From contig NZ_MVFY01000001.1 in NCBI RefSeq assembly GCF_002042885.1, positions 62,001 through 126,000 on the forward strand: a stretch of 64,000 nucleotides of DNA, written 5' to 3'. This document shows, one piece after another, positions 1 to 13,206 of the stretch. This DNA comes from Citrobacter portucalensis. Lineage in GTDB: Bacteria; Pseudomonadota; Gammaproteobacteria; Enterobacterales; Enterobacteriaceae. The notes beneath the pieces are model-generated. The model did not search any database and was not told the origin of the DNA. It worked only from the letters and a program-made list of their open reading frames with translations. Made by a program: the position numbers and the translations under genes. Every line of letters starts with the position of its first letter. Position 1 is the stretch's first letter.

Positions 1-245
1 GTAGATACGGGAACATTTTCGTCGGCGAGCAATGCAACAAGATGCTCTCCGGTTGCTCCCCCCGCGGGGAAAATCGCTGTTGCGGTTCCGCCAAGATGGG
101 CAATTGCGCGAGCGACGTTGATACCGCCGCCGCCGGGTTCAAAAACCGGCGAGGTACAACGAAGCTTACCTTCCGGGTAAATTTGCGGGGTGATTGTTGC
201 GCTATCGAGAGAGGGCGCAAGTGTTAACGTATAGATACGTACCAT
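1..245 (-). CDS. pfkB: 6-phosphofructokinase isozyme II, N-terminal part (runs off window)
   Basis: Only the first 81 codons are present, read leftward from an ATG at 245. A strong AGGAGG ribosome-binding site lies just upstream, at about 250-256. The translation begins MVRIYTLTLAPSLDSATITP and carries the GGGGINVARAI segment, which in the PfkB/ribokinase sugar-kinase family lines the sugar-phosphate pocket. The family phosphorylates fructose-6-phosphate to fructose-1,6-bisphosphate in glycolysis; PfkB is the minor isozyme in E. coli. The gene is divergent from ydiY, as in E. coli. The C-terminal two thirds, including the ATP site, lie outside the window. The identification rests on near-identity of the visible N terminus to E. 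coli PfkB. Confidence 0.95.
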   Translation of the reverse strand, partial: MVRIYTLTLAPSLDSATITPQIYPEGKLRCTSPVFEPGGGGINVARAIAHLGGTATAIFPAGGATGEHLVALLADENVPVS

Positions 246-411
246 CTTTACCTCCTGTTAGGCTGAACTCAGTCTGGCACTTAACCTCCCGAAAGTGAAG
301 TAATTAACAACATGATTTTTCATATCTTTATTTAAAATTATCGTCATAAAGATATATAAATAAAATAAAGGTTTAGGAACGCTCTTATTCAAAAAATGAA
401 ATAAGAATTTA

Positions 412-440
412 TTGCTATGTTATTCGAGTCTTTTTATAAT
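412..440 (+). promoter_or_regulatory. Strong sigma-70 promoter in the ydiY leader
   Basis: TTGCTA at 412-417 and a perfect TATAAT at 435-440 are separated by 17 bases. Transcription should start near 447. It would run into the hairpin at 489-512 before reaching ydiY at 533. Confidence 0.65.
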
Positions 441-488
441 TTGTTACCTTTCAAGGGTCTTTTGTCATTGATCCATATGAAAGTTTCC

Positions 489-512
489 GAGACCGTAATG
501 GTCTCTTTTTTT
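489..512 (+). terminator. Intrinsic terminator-like hairpin upstream of ydiY
   Basis: GAGACC (489-494) pairs with GGTCTC (500-505) around a GTAAT loop, followed by seven T residues (506-512). It lies only 20 bases before the ydiY ATG and about 65 nt after the predicted start site. It could therefore end a short RNA or attenuate ydiY. Confidence 0.65.
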
Positions 513-532
513 GTTGTACGGACTCTTAATAA

Positions 533-1291
533 ATGAAGCTTTTGAAGACAGTGCCCGCAGCATTACTGCTGACGGGAGGCCTGCTTGCGTCAATGCATGC
601 TGTAGCCGATGATTCCGTTTTTACTGTCATGGATGACCCTTCCAGCGCGAAAAAACCCTTTGAAGGTAACCTGAACGCGGGATATCTCGCCCAGTCAGGC
701 AACACAAAAAGTTCTTCTTTAACCGCAGATACCACCATGACCTGGTACGGCCAAACGACGGCATGGTCTCTGTGGGGAAATGCCAGCAATACCTCCTCAA
801 ATGATGAGCGTTCATCGGAGAAATATGCCGTAGGTGGCCGTAGTCGTTACAACATGACCGACTATGACTATCTCTTTGGACAGGCAAGCTGGTTGACCGA
901 CCGCTACAACGGCTACCGCGAGCGTGACGTGCTGACAGCGGGTTATGGTCGTCAGTTCCTCAACGGACCTGTGCACAGCTTCCGTTTCGAATTCGGTCCT
1001 GGCGTGCGCTATGACGAGCACACGGATGGCACCACCGAAACACAGCCGTTGGGCTATGCGTCCGGGGCTTATGCATGGCAGATGACGGACAACACCAAGT
1101 TTACTCAGGGTGTGTCGGTATTCGGCGCTGACGATACCACGCTCAACTCTGAAACTGCCCTGAACGTTGCCATCAACGAGCACTTTGGGTTAAAGGTGGC
1201 TTACAACGTGACCTGGAACTCTGAACCGCCGGCAACAGCGCCGGAGCATACCGATCGCCGCACGACAGTTTCCCTCGGCTATCGGATGTAA
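533..1291 (+). CDS. ydiY: YdiY, DUF481 family outer-membrane-type protein
   Basis: This 252-residue protein is the same length as E. coli YdiY. A signal peptide of roughly 25 residues (MKLLKT..., ending near SMHAVA-DD) implies export. The rest has the alternating aromatic/polar pattern of a small beta-barrel and ends in YRM; the DUF481 family is described as putative salt- or acid-induced outer-membrane protein. Its biochemical function is unknown. It stands alone, divergent from pfkB, and a hairpin with a T-run follows at 1296. No good Shine-Dalgarno sequence precedes the ATG. That fits weak or conditional translation behind the leader hairpin at 489-512, which is an inference. Confidence 0.88.
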   Translation: MKLLKTVPAALLLTGGLLASMHAVADDSVFTVMDDPSSAKKPFEGNLNAGYLAQSGNTKSSSLTADTTMTWYGQTTAWSLWGNASNTSSNDERSSEKYAVGGRSRYNMTDYDYLFGQASWLTDRYNGYRERDVLTAGYGRQFLNGPVHSFRFEFGPGVRYDEHTDGTTETQPLGYASGAYAWQMTDNTKFTQGVSVFGADDTTLNSETALNVAINEHFGLKVAYNVTWNSEPPATAPEHTDRRTTVSLGYRM

Positions 1292-1295
1292 CGAC

Positions 1296-1326
1296 AAGCC
1301 GGGTCAAATAAATGACCTGGCTTTTC
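1296..1326 (+). terminator. ydiY terminator
   Basis: An 11-bp stem pairs 1296-1306 with 1313-1323, with one G-U pair and an AATAAA loop. It is followed by TTTTCT and begins 5 bases after the ydiY stop codon. Confidence 0.7.
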
Positions 1327-1455
1327 TAAATTAAAGTTAAGTTTATTTAATATTTAATTTGCGTTTTATTTTTTTATCTGTTCATAACGCGCTATTTTCA
1401 GACAAATTCGATTAATCGATAAATAAACGAAAGCGGAACAGTGGGTGAGCGTCAT

Positions 1456-1563
1456 TTAGCCCCAGATCATCGCAGCCCAGCGCAGCATCAACATGGCCGC
1501 ACAAATAACGAGCAGAATCACAACCATCTTCCAGTGTTTCTTCGCAAAGCGATTTGTGGGCAT
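1456..1563 (-). CDS. yniD: YniD, 35-residue membrane protein
   Basis: A short frame from ATG at 1563 to TAA at 1456 encodes 35 residues beginning MPTNRFAKKHWKM and ending RWAAMIWG. This matches E. coli YniD closely, including length and the basic N terminus before a single hydrophobic helix (about residues 13-30). The helix and charge pattern predict an inner-membrane protein with its N terminus in the cytoplasm. Its function is unknown. It lies between ydiY and thrS, on the strand opposite both, as in E. coli. Conservation at this position is the main support, since the frame is too short for coding statistics. Confidence 0.85.
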   Translation of the reverse strand: MPTNRFAKKHWKMVVILLVICAAMLMLRWAAMIWG

Positions 1564-1666
1564 TGTTTTTTTCCTGCTCAGGTTAGATGACTTTGTGCAA
1601 GTGTAACAAAGACGGTTGGGTGTCAGTGAATTGATTTACATCATAGAGCGCGCGTTGATTGTTGCT

Positions 1667-1694
1667 TTGATCGACCCGTAATGCCGTGTACACT
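1667..1694 (+). promoter_or_regulatory. thrS promoter
   Basis: TTGATC (1667-1672) and TACACT (1689-1694) are spaced by 16 bases. Transcription would start near 1702-1706. That gives a leader of about 162 nt before thrS, the length reported for E. coli thrS. Confidence 0.65.
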
Positions 1695-1707
1695 GTCAAA
1701 CGGTGTT

Positions 1708-1846
1708 ATCAAAAAGCGGGTGTAGGTCCAGTGTGGTCTTTAAGGCAACCAGTGACATATTTCGCAGAGTGAAGCGGGAATCAGCCCACACCTTTTTGAT
1801 AATTTTAAATATTGAATCTTTGTATGTGATCTTACGTGTGGGTCAC
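1708..1846 (+). promoter_or_regulatory. thrS translational operator (tRNA-Thr mimic)
   Basis: A long-range stem joins ATCAAAAAG (1708-1716) to CTTTTTGAT (1792-1800). A second hairpin, 1826-1831 with 1841-1846, exposes a nine-base loop containing CGT at 1835-1837, the threonine anticodon-like triplet. This is the domain layout known for the E. coli operator: threonyl-tRNA synthetase binds the mRNA as if it were tRNA-Thr and blocks ribosome binding. The hairpin ends about 20 bases before the thrS ATG. Confidence 0.85.
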
Positions 1847-1867
1847 CACTGCAAATAAGGATATAAC

Positions 1868-3796
1868 ATGCCTGTTATTACTCTTCCTGATGGCAGCCAA
1901 CGCCATTATGACCACGCTGTAAGCCCCATGGATGTTGCGCTGGACATCGGTCCAGGTCTGGCGAAAGCCACTATTGCTGGCCGTGTTGACGGTGAGCTGG
2001 TAGATGCTTCCGATCTGATTGAGCATGATGCGAAGCTCTCCATCATCACCGCGAAGGATGAAGAAGGTCTGGAGATCATTCGTCACTCCTGTGCGCACCT
2101 GTTAGGGCACGCGATCAAACAACTCTGGCCGCACACCAAAATGGCGATCGGACCGGTTGTTGATAACGGTTTTTACTACGATATCGATCTTGACCGTACG
2201 TTAACCCAGGAAGACGTCGACGCGCTCGAGAAGCGGATGCACGAGCTCGCTGAGAAAAACTACGATGTCATTAAGAAGAAAGTCAGCTGGTACGAAGCGC
2301 GTGAAACCTTCGTGAAGCGTGGCGAGACCTATAAAGTCTCCATTCTTGATGAAAACATTGCCCATGATGACAAGCCTGGCTTGTACCATCATGAAGAATA
2401 TGTCGATATGTGCCGTGGCCCGCACGTGCCGAACATGCGTTTCTGCCATCACTTCAAACTGATGAAGACCGCAGGGGCATACTGGCGTGGCGACAGCAAT
2501 AACAAGATGCTGCAGCGTATTTATGGTACTGCATGGGCAGATAAAAAAGCCCTGAATGCCTACCTGCAACGTCTGGAAGAAGCGGCCAAACGCGATCACC
2601 GTAAAATCGGTAAACAGCTTGACCTGTATCATATGCAGGAAGAAGCACCGGGTATGGTGTTCTGGCACAACGATGGCTGGACTATCTTCCGTGAACTGGA
2701 AGTATTCGTTCGTTCAAAACTGAAAGAATACCAGTATCAGGAAGTGAAAGGTCCGTTCATGATGGACCGCGTGCTGTGGGAAAAAACAGGTCACTGGGAT
2801 AACTACAAAGATGCAATGTTCACCACCTCTTCTGAGAACCGTGAATACTGCATTAAGCCAATGAACTGCCCAGGCCACGTGCAGATCTTTAATCAGGGTC
2901 TGAAATCCTATCGCGATCTGCCGCTGCGTATGGCTGAGTTTGGTAGCTGCCACCGTAATGAACCGTCAGGTGCGCTGCATGGCCTGATGCGTGTTCGTGG
3001 CTTCACTCAAGATGATGCACATATCTTCTGTACTGAAGAGCAGATTCGTGATGAAGTTAACGCGTGCATTCGTATGGTCTACGATATGTACAGCACCTTT
3101 GGCTTCGAGAAAATCGTCGTCAAACTGTCCACTCGCCCCGAAAAACGTATCGGTAGCGATGAAATGTGGGACCGTGCTGAAGCTGACCTGGCCGTTGCGC
3201 TGGAAGAAAACAACATCCCGTTTGAGTTCCAACTGGGTGAGGGCGCGTTCTACGGTCCGAAAATTGAATTTACCCTGTATGACTGCCTCGATCGTGCATG
3301 GCAGTGCGGTACTGTACAGCTGGACTTCTCCCTGCCGTCCCGTTTAAGCGCCTCTTACGTTGGCGAAAACAACGAGCGTCAGGTTCCGGTTATGATTCAC
3401 CGTGCAATTCTTGGGTCGATGGAACGTTTCATCGGTATCCTGACCGAAGAGTTCGCTGGCTTCTTCCCGACCTGGCTCGCGCCGGTTCAGGTTGTGGTCA
3501 TGAACATCACCGATTCTCAGTCTGAATACGTTAACGAATTAACGCAGAAACTACAAAATGCGGGTATTCGTGTAAAAGCAGACTTGAGAAATGAGAAGAT
3601 TGGCTTTAAAATCCGCGAGCACACTTTACGTCGTGTCCCTTACATGTTGGTCTGTGGCGACAAAGAGGTAGAAGCAGGCAAAGTTGCCGTGCGCACCCGT
3701 CGTGGCAAAGACTTGGGCAGCCTGGACGTAAATGAAGTGATTGAGAAGCTGCAACAAGAGATTCGCAGCCGCAGTCTTCAACAACTGGAGGAATAA
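1868..3796 (+). CDS. thrS: Threonyl-tRNA synthetase
   Basis: The 642 residues equal the E. coli length. The enzyme charges tRNA-Thr with threonine in the cytoplasm. Reading along, a TGS domain (about 1-60) is followed by the editing domain with [10 protein letters not shown] (about 73-82), then a class II catalytic core ([10 protein letters not shown], and the Zn ligands Cys/His typical of ThrRS), then an anticodon-binding domain from about residue 535. The ATG follows an AAGGA ribosome-binding site. infC starts four bases past the stop, so the two are translated as one unit. The leader carries the autoregulatory operator. Nothing is missing or unusual. Confidence 0.98.
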   Translation: MPVITLPDGSQRHYDHAVSPMDVALDIGPGLAKATIAGRVDGELVDASDLIEHDAKLSIITAKDEEGLEIIRHSCAHLLGHAIKQLWPHTKMAIGPVVDNGFYYDIDLDRTLTQEDVDALEKRMHELAEKNYDVIKKKVSWYEARETFVKRGETYKVSILDENIAHDDKPGLYHHEEYVDMCRGPHVPNMRFCHHFKLMKTAGAYWRGDSNNKMLQRIYGTAWADKKALNAYLQRLEEAAKRDHRKIGKQLDLYHMQEEAPGMVFWHNDGWTIFRELEVFVRSKLKEYQYQEVKGPFMMDRVLWEKTGHWDNYKDAMFTTSSENREYCIKPMNCPGHVQIFNQGLKSYRDLPLRMAEFGSCHRNEPSGALHGLMRVRGFTQDDAHIFCTEEQIRDEVNACIRMVYDMYSTFGFEKIVVKLSTRPEKRIGSDEMWDRAEADLAVALEENNIPFEFQLGEGAFYGPKIEFTLYDCLDRAWQCGTVQLDFSLPSRLSASYVGENNERQVPVMIHRAILGSMERFIGILTEEFAGFFPTWLAPVQVVVMNITDSQSEYVNELTQKLQNAGIRVKADLRNEKIGFKIREHTLRRVPYMLVCGDKEVEAGKVAVRTRRGKDLGSLDVNEVIEKLQQEIRSRSLQQLEE

Positions 3797-4342
<546 letters not shown>

Positions 4343-4361
4343 GGCCTTCAAGTAGCAATGT

Positions 4362-4385
4362 CTGTGGAGCCCACGGGTTCCACAG
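4362..4385 (+). promoter_or_regulatory. Probable L20 translational operator hairpin upstream of rpmI
   Basis: CTGTGGA (4362-4368) pairs with TCCACAG (4379-4385), extended inward by GCCC/GGGT. No T-run follows, so this is not a terminator. In E. coli, ribosomal protein L20 represses rpmI-rplT translation by binding structured RNA in this interval. The match is by position and shape. Confidence 0.6.
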
Positions 4386-4414
4386 CCGTTGTTCGCCTAC
4401 GTTTCGTTTATTAA

Positions 4415-4636
<222 letters not shown>

Positions 4637-4667
4637 GCCGTTAACGTTTAATTCATTTTTTTACTAA

Positions 4668-5048
<381 letters not shown>

Positions 5049-5059
5049 GCCGGTGAAAA

Positions 5060-5088
5060 GAGGGAGCCTGGCTCCCTCTCTTTTATTT
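5060..5088 (+). terminator. rplT terminator
   Basis: A nine-base perfect stem, GAGGGAGCC (5060-5068) with GGCTCCCTC (5070-5078), is followed by a T-rich tract at 5081-5088. It separates the ribosomal operon from the pheM promoter. Confidence 0.9.
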
Positions 5089-5105
5089 GTAGTGCAATCA
5101 ATTAG

Positions 5106-5134
5106 TTGACAATTTATCCGTAAGCCTTTTCAAT
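5106..5134 (+). promoter_or_regulatory. pheMST promoter
   Basis: A consensus -35 TTGACA (5106-5111) stands 17 bases from TTCAAT (5129-5134). It lies just upstream of the pheM leader peptide. Confidence 0.75.
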
Positions 5135-5173
5135 AAAGGTTGTCCGGTTTTTACCACACAAGGTAACGCAAGC

Positions 5174-5218
5174 ATGAATGCTGCTATTTTCCGCTTCTTC
5201 TTTTACTTTAGCACCTGA
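5174..5218 (+). CDS. pheM: pheST operon leader peptide
   Basis: A 14-residue frame, [14 protein letters not shown], has five phenylalanine codons in a run of seven (FRFFFYF). It is identical to the known PheM leader peptide. When charged tRNA-Phe is scarce, the ribosome stalls on these codons and lets an antiterminator form downstream. An AAGGTAACG segment acts as ribosome-binding site. The peptide has no known function apart from being translated. Confidence 0.96.
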
Positions 5219-5223
5219 ACTCA

Positions 5224-5289
5224 GGAGGCTTGCGCGTGAAAGAAGAAACGGAAAACAGCGCCTAAAAGCCTCCCTGGTGGAGGCTTTTT

Positions 5290-5291
<2 letters not shown>
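5224..5291 (+). promoter_or_regulatory. Phe attenuator (terminator and antiterminator)
   Basis: The terminator is GCCTCC (5268-5273) paired with GGAGGC (5279-5284), then seven T residues (5285-5291). The competing antiterminator arm GGAGGCTT (5224-5231) is an exact complement of AAGCCTCC (5266-5273) and lies just after the pheM stop codon. This is the standard layout for ribosome-mediated attenuation by Phe-tRNA charging. Confidence 0.93.
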
Positions 5292-8804
<3,513 letters not shown>

Positions 8805-8808
8805 ACCT

Positions 8809-9108
8809 ATGGCGCTTACAAAAGCTGAAATGTCAGAATATCTGTTTGATAAGCTTGGGCTTAGCAAGCGGGATGCCAAAGAACTGGTCGAGCTGTTTTT
8901 CGAAGAGATCCGTCGTGCTCTGGAAAATGGTGAGCAGGTAAAACTCTCTGGTTTTGGTAACTTCGATCTGCGTGATAAGAATCAACGTCCGGGCCGTAAC
9001 CCGAAAACGGGCGAAGATATTCCCATTACAGCACGGCGCGTGGTGACCTTCAGACCCGGACAGAAGTTAAAAAGCCGGGTTGAAAACGCAACGCCCAAAG
9101 AAGAGTGA
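8809..9108 (+). CDS. ihfA: Integration host factor alpha subunit
   Basis: The 99-residue protein ([20 protein letters not shown]...) is the usual IhfA length. It has the HU/IHF fold: two N-terminal helices, then a beta-ribbon arm containing [10 protein letters not shown], whose proline intercalates into DNA. With IhfB it forms a heterodimer that bends DNA by about 160 degrees and organises promoters and recombination sites. It is the last gene of the pheMST-ihfA unit, where in E. coli it also has internal promoters inside pheT. A clean terminator follows. Confidence 0.98.
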   Translation: MALTKAEMSEYLFDKLGLSKRDAKELVELFFEEIRRALENGEQVKLSGFGNFDLRDKNQRPGRNPKTGEDIPITARRVVTFRPGQKLKSRVENATPKEE

Positions 9109-9141
9109 TTTAACGATACGCAGAGTATGACGCGTATAACT

Positions 9142-9166
9142 AAAAAGGCCGCTATGCGGCCTTTTT
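9142..9166 (+). terminator. ihfA terminator
   Basis: AAAAAGGCCGC (9142-9152) is a perfect inverted repeat with GCGGCCTTTTT (9156-9166) around a TAT loop. Confidence 0.93.
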
Positions 9167-9229
9167 CCTTTTCACTACCGAATCAGCACCGTAGAATCAC
9201 CTCCATCTCTTTTCAGCAGAATGGAAAAC

Positions 9230-10210
9230 ATGCTGACTTTCGCCCATCAACAGCAGCGTCGAAACGTACGCTGGATACTGTCACTGTCAGTACTTATGCT
9301 ACTGGCAACGATTCTAAGCTTGTGCTCAGGAGAACAATGGATCGCTCCCGGCGACTGGTTCAGCGCCCGCGGCGATCTGTTCGTCTGGCAAATTCGACTT
9401 CCCCGTACCCTTGCCGTTTTGCTGGTAGGCGCTGCATTGGCCTTATCTGGCGCAGTGATGCAAGCTCTGTTTGAAAACCCGCTCGCAGAGCCTGGATTAC
9501 TGGGCGTATCTAACGGCGCGGGAGTCGGGCTTATCGCGGCGGTTCTGCTGGGGCAGGGGCAACTCCCCGGCTGGGCGTTGGGCCTTTGCGCCATTGCCGG
9601 AGCGCTGATTATCACGCTTATTCTGCTACGTTTCGCTCGTCGACATCTGTCTACCAGCCGCCTGCTGCTGGCGGGGGTGGCGCTGGGGATAATCTGTAGC
9701 GCGCTGATGACATGGGCTATCTACTTCTCTACCTCGTTTGATTTACGTCAGCTGATGTACTGGATGATGGGGGGCTTCGGTGGCGTAGACTGGCATCAGG
9801 CTTGGCTCATGGTGGCGTTGATTCCGGTGCTGGTGTGGATCTGCTGTCAGTCGCAGCCGATGAATATGCTGGCGTTAGGAGAGACTTCTGCGCGTCAGCT
9901 AGGACTGCCATTATGGTTCTGGCGCAACCTGCTGGTGGTTGCCACAGGCTGGATGGTTGGCGTGAGCGTGGCTCTGGCAGGGGCGATTGGTTTTATTGGG
10001 CTTGTGATCCCGCATATTTTGCGACTGTGCGGCCTCACCGATCACCGTGTTTTACTGCCAGGTTGTGCGTTGGCTGGCGCAATCGCATTATTGTTTGCTG
10101 ATGTTGTCGCGCGTTTGGTGCTGGCCTCGGCTGAATTACCTATCGGCGTGGTAACGGCCACCATGGGCGCACCGGTATTTATCTGGCTATTGTTAAAAGC
10201 CGCGCGCTAG
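9230..10210 (+). CDS. btuC: Vitamin B12 ABC transporter permease
   Basis: From ATG 9230 the protein is 326 residues, the E. coli BtuC length, starting [15 protein letters not shown]. An in-frame ATG at 9221 would add three residues and cannot be excluded. About ten hydrophobic segments are visible, plus the FecCD-family signatures [22 protein letters not shown] and [13 protein letters not shown]. The second is the cytoplasmic loop that contacts the ATPase. The BtuC dimer forms the inner-membrane channel for cobalamin, driven by BtuD and fed by periplasmic BtuF (not in the window). The gene is first in btuCED. Confidence 0.96.
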   Translation: MLTFAHQQQRRNVRWILSLSVLMLLATILSLCSGEQWIAPGDWFSARGDLFVWQIRLPRTLAVLLVGAALALSGAVMQALFENPLAEPGLLGVSNGAGVGLIAAVLLGQGQLPGWALGLCAIAGALIITLILLRFARRHLSTSRLLLAGVALGIICSALMTWAIYFSTSFDLRQLMYWMMGGFGGVDWHQAWLMVALIPVLVWICCQSQPMNMLALGETSARQLGLPLWFWRNLLVVATGWMVGVSVALAGAIGFIGLVIPHILRLCGLTDHRVLLPGCALAGAIALLFADVVARLVLASAELPIGVVTATMGAPVFIWLLLKAAR

Positions 10211-10270
10211 AACGCGTTGGTTCGGTCTATGATTAAAAACTGAAAATCCACCTGTTGTTCTGGAGATGCT

Positions 10271-10822
10271 ATGCAAAACACTATCCTCGATACAGAAGTG
10301 ACGACCATTGACGGCGAGGTTACCTCACTGCAGCCGTATTCCGGGAATGTGCTGTTAATCGTCAACGTTGCTTCAAAATGTGGACTGACGCCGCAGTACG
10401 AGCAACTGGAAAATCTGCAGAAAGCCTGGCACCAACAGGGCTTCAGCGTTCTTGGTTTCCCTTGCAATCAGTTTCTGGGCCAGGAGCCGGGCAGCGAAGA
10501 GGAAATAAAAACGTACTGCAGTACCACATGGGGCGTAACTTTCCCGATGTTCAGCAAAATTGACGTCAACGGCGAGGGACGCCATCCGCTGTATCAGAAG
10601 CTGATTGATGCCGCGCCAACGGCCGTTGCGCCTGCGGATAGTGGGTTCTACGAGCGAATGGCGAGCAAAGGTCGTGCGCCGCTCTACCCGGACGATATCC
10701 TGTGGAATTTCGAGAAGTTTTTAGTGGGTCGCGATGGAAAAGTGCTGCAACGATTCTCACCGGATATGACGCCTGAGGATCCCATCCTGGTGCAAACCAT
10801 CAAGCAGGCGCTGGCAAACTAA
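10271..10822 (+). CDS. btuE: Glutathione/thioredoxin peroxidase BtuE
   Basis: The 183-residue protein belongs to the glutathione peroxidase family and has the peroxidatic Cys37 in [12 protein letters not shown], in place of selenocysteine. The conserved FPCNQF motif (63-68) and WNFEKF complete the catalytic set. In E. coli BtuE reduces hydroperoxides, preferring thioredoxin, and is not needed for B12 uptake despite its place in btuCED. It overlaps btuD by one base (TAATG), so the two are translationally coupled. Confidence 0.95.
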   Translation: MQNTILDTEVTTIDGEVTSLQPYSGNVLLIVNVASKCGLTPQYEQLENLQKAWHQQGFSVLGFPCNQFLGQEPGSEEEIKTYCSTTWGVTFPMFSKIDVNGEGRHPLYQKLIDAAPTAVAPADSGFYERMASKGRAPLYPDDILWNFEKFLVGRDGKVLQRFSPDMTPEDPILVQTIKQALAN

Positions 10823-11571
10823 TGTCTCGATTGATGCAGCTACAGGACGTCGCGGAATCGACCCGTCTCGGCCCGCTTTCTGGTGAGATCAAAGCAGGAG
10901 AGATCCTGCATTTAGTGGGACCAAACGGTGCCGGAAAAAGTACGCTGTTGGCGCGTATGGCGGGTCTGACAAACGGAGAGGGTAGTATCACTTTTGGTGA
11001 TATGCCGTTGGAGGAATGGCCTGCCGCCAGGCTGGCGCAATATCGCGCCTATCTTGCGCAACAGCAAAATCCGCCGTTTGCCATGCCGGTCTGGCATTTT
11101 CTGACGCTGCATCAACCCGACAAAGCACGCACCGATCTGTTACAGGAGGTCGCCGATGCGCTCGGCCTGGGAGATAAACTGGGGCGCGGCGTGAACCAAC
11201 TCTCCGGCGGTGAGTGGCAGCGTGTGCGCCTGGCTGCGGTTATCCTGCAGATTTGCCCACAAGCGAATCCATTAGGTCAGCTTTTACTGCTGGATGAGCC
11301 GATGAACAGTCTGGACGTCGCGCAACAAAACGCACTGGACCGCTTGTTGAGTCAGCTGTGTTTGCAGGGCATAGCGATTGTGATGAGTAGCCACGACCTT
11401 AATCACACCTTACGCCATGCGCATAAAGCCTGGCTACTCAAACGCGGGAAACTGCTTGCCAGTGGTTCACGAGATGCGGTACTGACGCCGGCCAATCTGT
11501 CTGCGGCCTATGGCGTCAACTTCCGACGTTTGGATATTGAAGGGCACAGAATGCTCATATCAACCACTTAA
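10822..11571 (+). CDS. btuD: Vitamin B12 ABC transporter ATP-binding protein
   Basis: The 249 residues match E. coli BtuD. Walker [10 protein letters not shown] is at 33-41, the ABC signature LSGGEWQRV starts at 127, and Walker B LLLLDEP is at about 154-160, followed by a switch histidine in MSSHDLNHT. Two copies bind two BtuC subunits and power cobalamin import into the cytoplasm. The start overlaps the btuE stop. nlpC follows 77 bases later and may be read through from this operon. Confidence 0.97.
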   Translation: MSRLMQLQDVAESTRLGPLSGEIKAGEILHLVGPNGAGKSTLLARMAGLTNGEGSITFGDMPLEEWPAARLAQYRAYLAQQQNPPFAMPVWHFLTLHQPDKARTDLLQEVADALGLGDKLGRGVNQLSGGEWQRVRLAAVILQICPQANPLGQLLLLDEPMNSLDVAQQNALDRLLSQLCLQGIAIVMSSHDLNHTLRHAHKAWLLKRGKLLASGSRDAVLTPANLSAAYGVNFRRLDIEGHRMLISTT

Positions 11572-11648
11572 GTGAAATGGGTTCTTGAAAATCATATAAT
11601 TTCCACGCTAAATTGGCATAAAAATAAAATTCAGAGGATTCGTACTGA

Positions 11649-12113
11649 ATGCGCTTTTGGCTCCTTTTCATCACAGCATTGTTTTTGGCGGGCTGCAGCA
11701 GCCATCGTGCGCCTGCGCCAAATGCCCGCTTGTCGGATTCTATTGCCGTTATCGCCGGTCTTAATGATCAGCTACAAACCTGGCATGGCACACCCTATCG
11801 TTATGGCGGTATGAGTCGTAGTGGGGTGGATTGTTCTGGATTTGTTTTGATGACGATGCGCGATAAATTCGACCTGCAACTTCCGCGCGATACGCGTACG
11901 CAATCAAAGATTGGTACCGAAATTGATAAAGACGATTTGCTGCCCGGCGATCTGGTTTTCTTTAAAACCGGGTCTGGGGAAAGCGGTCTGCATGTTGGTA
12001 TTTACGATACCAATAATCAATTTATTCATGCTTCAACCAGCCGTGGCGTGATGCGCTCGTCTCTGGATAACGTTTACTGGCGTAAAAACTTTTGGCAGGC
12101 GCGACGTATTTAA
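11649..12113 (+). CDS. nlpC: NlpC/P60 family lipoprotein, probable cell-wall peptidase
   Basis: The 154-residue protein has a lipoprotein signal peptide with lipobox LAGC (Cys16 lipidated). It carries the NlpC/P60 catalytic triad: Cys62 in DCSGFV, His115 in LHVGIY and His127 in FIHAST. Family members cleave peptidoglycan stem peptides, typically the D-Glu to diaminopimelate bond. The specific substrate of NlpC is not established. It lies downstream of btuD in the same direction, as in E. coli. Confidence 0.94.
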   Translation: MRFWLLFITALFLAGCSSHRAPAPNARLSDSIAVIAGLNDQLQTWHGTPYRYGGMSRSGVDCSGFVLMTMRDKFDLQLPRDTRTQSKIGTEIDKDDLLPGDLVFFKTGSGESGLHVGIYDTNNQFIHASTSRGVMRSSLDNVYWRKNFWQARRI

Positions 12114-12431
12114 TCCCCCGCAACTCCGAGGCTGCCATCGAGTGCGCAGCCTCAACATCACCATTTGAAAGTTAACTTTTATTTCTGCTTTTGGTTAGAC
12201 AATACCCCTGAACATTAAGAGCGTATCTTGCTAAAAATATGATTTATTCCGAGATATTAAAAAGTGCAAAGCTGGATATTCGCTTATAATCAGGATAAGC
12301 TAAAAAAAAGGATTCGATTTACCGGCTAAAAAGGGAAAAATGAAAGGGCCTCTACTTGCATCAGCAGTAACGTATTTCTCCATCCTTTGCTACAGGATGC
12401 CGGATAACACCCATGCAGCGGGGCTGGCACG
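12114..12431 (+). other. nlpC-ydiV intergenic region
   Basis: The 318 gene-free bases are AT-rich. An inverted repeat, GAGGCTGC (12128-12135) with GCAGCCTC (12146-12153), may end nlpC mRNA, but no T-run follows. A perfect TATAAT at 12285-12290 is a possible ydiV -10 element with no good -35 element. I see no convincing small gene. Confidence 0.4.
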
Positions 12432-13145
12432 ATGATTGTTTCACTGGATAATCTTTACCATTCTGAGTTCTCTTTTCTTCCTGCGAGAAGCGAAAAAGGC
12501 GATCTTGAATTCGTCGATATCATCACCAGTTTCGCCAGTGCGCATGGGGATGTGCGTATACCCACCGAGCTGGTCCTACCTCGGATGTCAGACGACGAAC
12601 AATGTCGTTTATTTGTAGAAAAACTAGAATTAATCGAAACGTGCCAACATTTTTTTATTCAGCGAAAAGTATCCGCCTGGATTAATTTAACGCCAGCAGT
12701 TGCTAATACTTTATTATCAGATACTGAATTTGCTTCACAAGTTGAACGATTTTCATTTCTGGAGCTGACTATTAATGAAAGCTATCCGGAGTTAAACAAA
12801 GGTAAAGATAATCCAATATTGGCCGCACTTGCTGCGCGATTTCCATTAGTCCTGACAAACTATGGTTCTGGCGGTATATCAACCCGGGCAATTTTTGACG
12901 GCCTGTTCAAACGCGTCGTGCTGGATAAAAACTTTGTTCAACAAAGGATTGCACATATTTCGTTTGAACCGTTTATGCGGGCTATTCTGGCGCAACTATC
13001 GCCCAGCTGTGAGTCAATAATCATTAGCGGAATTGATACACAAGAGATGCTGGAGCGCGTCTTGCCTGTGGGATTTAGTGCCATGCAGGGAGGGTTGTGG
13101 CCTGCGGTGCCTCCTGCGCAGATAATTTCGCTCGCTAAGATATAA
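12432..13145 (+). CDS. ydiV: Anti-FlhDC factor, degenerate EAL-domain protein
   Basis: The 237 residues equal the E. coli and Salmonella length. The protein aligns with YdiV across its whole length (NLYHSEFSFLP, CQHFFIQRKVSAWINLTP, FDGLFKRVVLDKNF). It has an EAL fold but lacks the acidic metal ligands needed to cleave cyclic-di-GMP. In Salmonella YdiV binds FlhD of the flagellar master regulator FlhD4C2 and sends it for ClpXP degradation, shutting off motility under poor nutrition. Sequence identity to E. coli looks lower than for neighbouring genes, and base composition is more AT-rich. The ribosome-binding site is weak, consistent with the low translation reported for the family. Confidence 0.88.
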   Translation: MIVSLDNLYHSEFSFLPARSEKGDLEFVDIITSFASAHGDVRIPTELVLPRMSDDEQCRLFVEKLELIETCQHFFIQRKVSAWINLTPAVANTLLSDTEFASQVERFSFLELTINESYPELNKGKDNPILAALAARFPLVLTNYGSGGISTRAIFDGLFKRVVLDKNFVQQRIAHISFEPFMRAILAQLSPSCESIIISGIDTQEMLERVLPVGFSAMQGGLWPAVPPAQIISLAKI

Positions 13146-13206
13146 CCCTTTTATTTGCTGGTGTTTAACAGCCTATTAACAGTCTACACTAGAGGCAGGA
13201 GGCCCT

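Noticed and set aside
4362-4385. Terminator between infC and rpmI
   Set aside because: A strong hairpin but no T-run follows, and infC, rpmI and rplT are known to be cotranscribed; it fits the L20 operator better.
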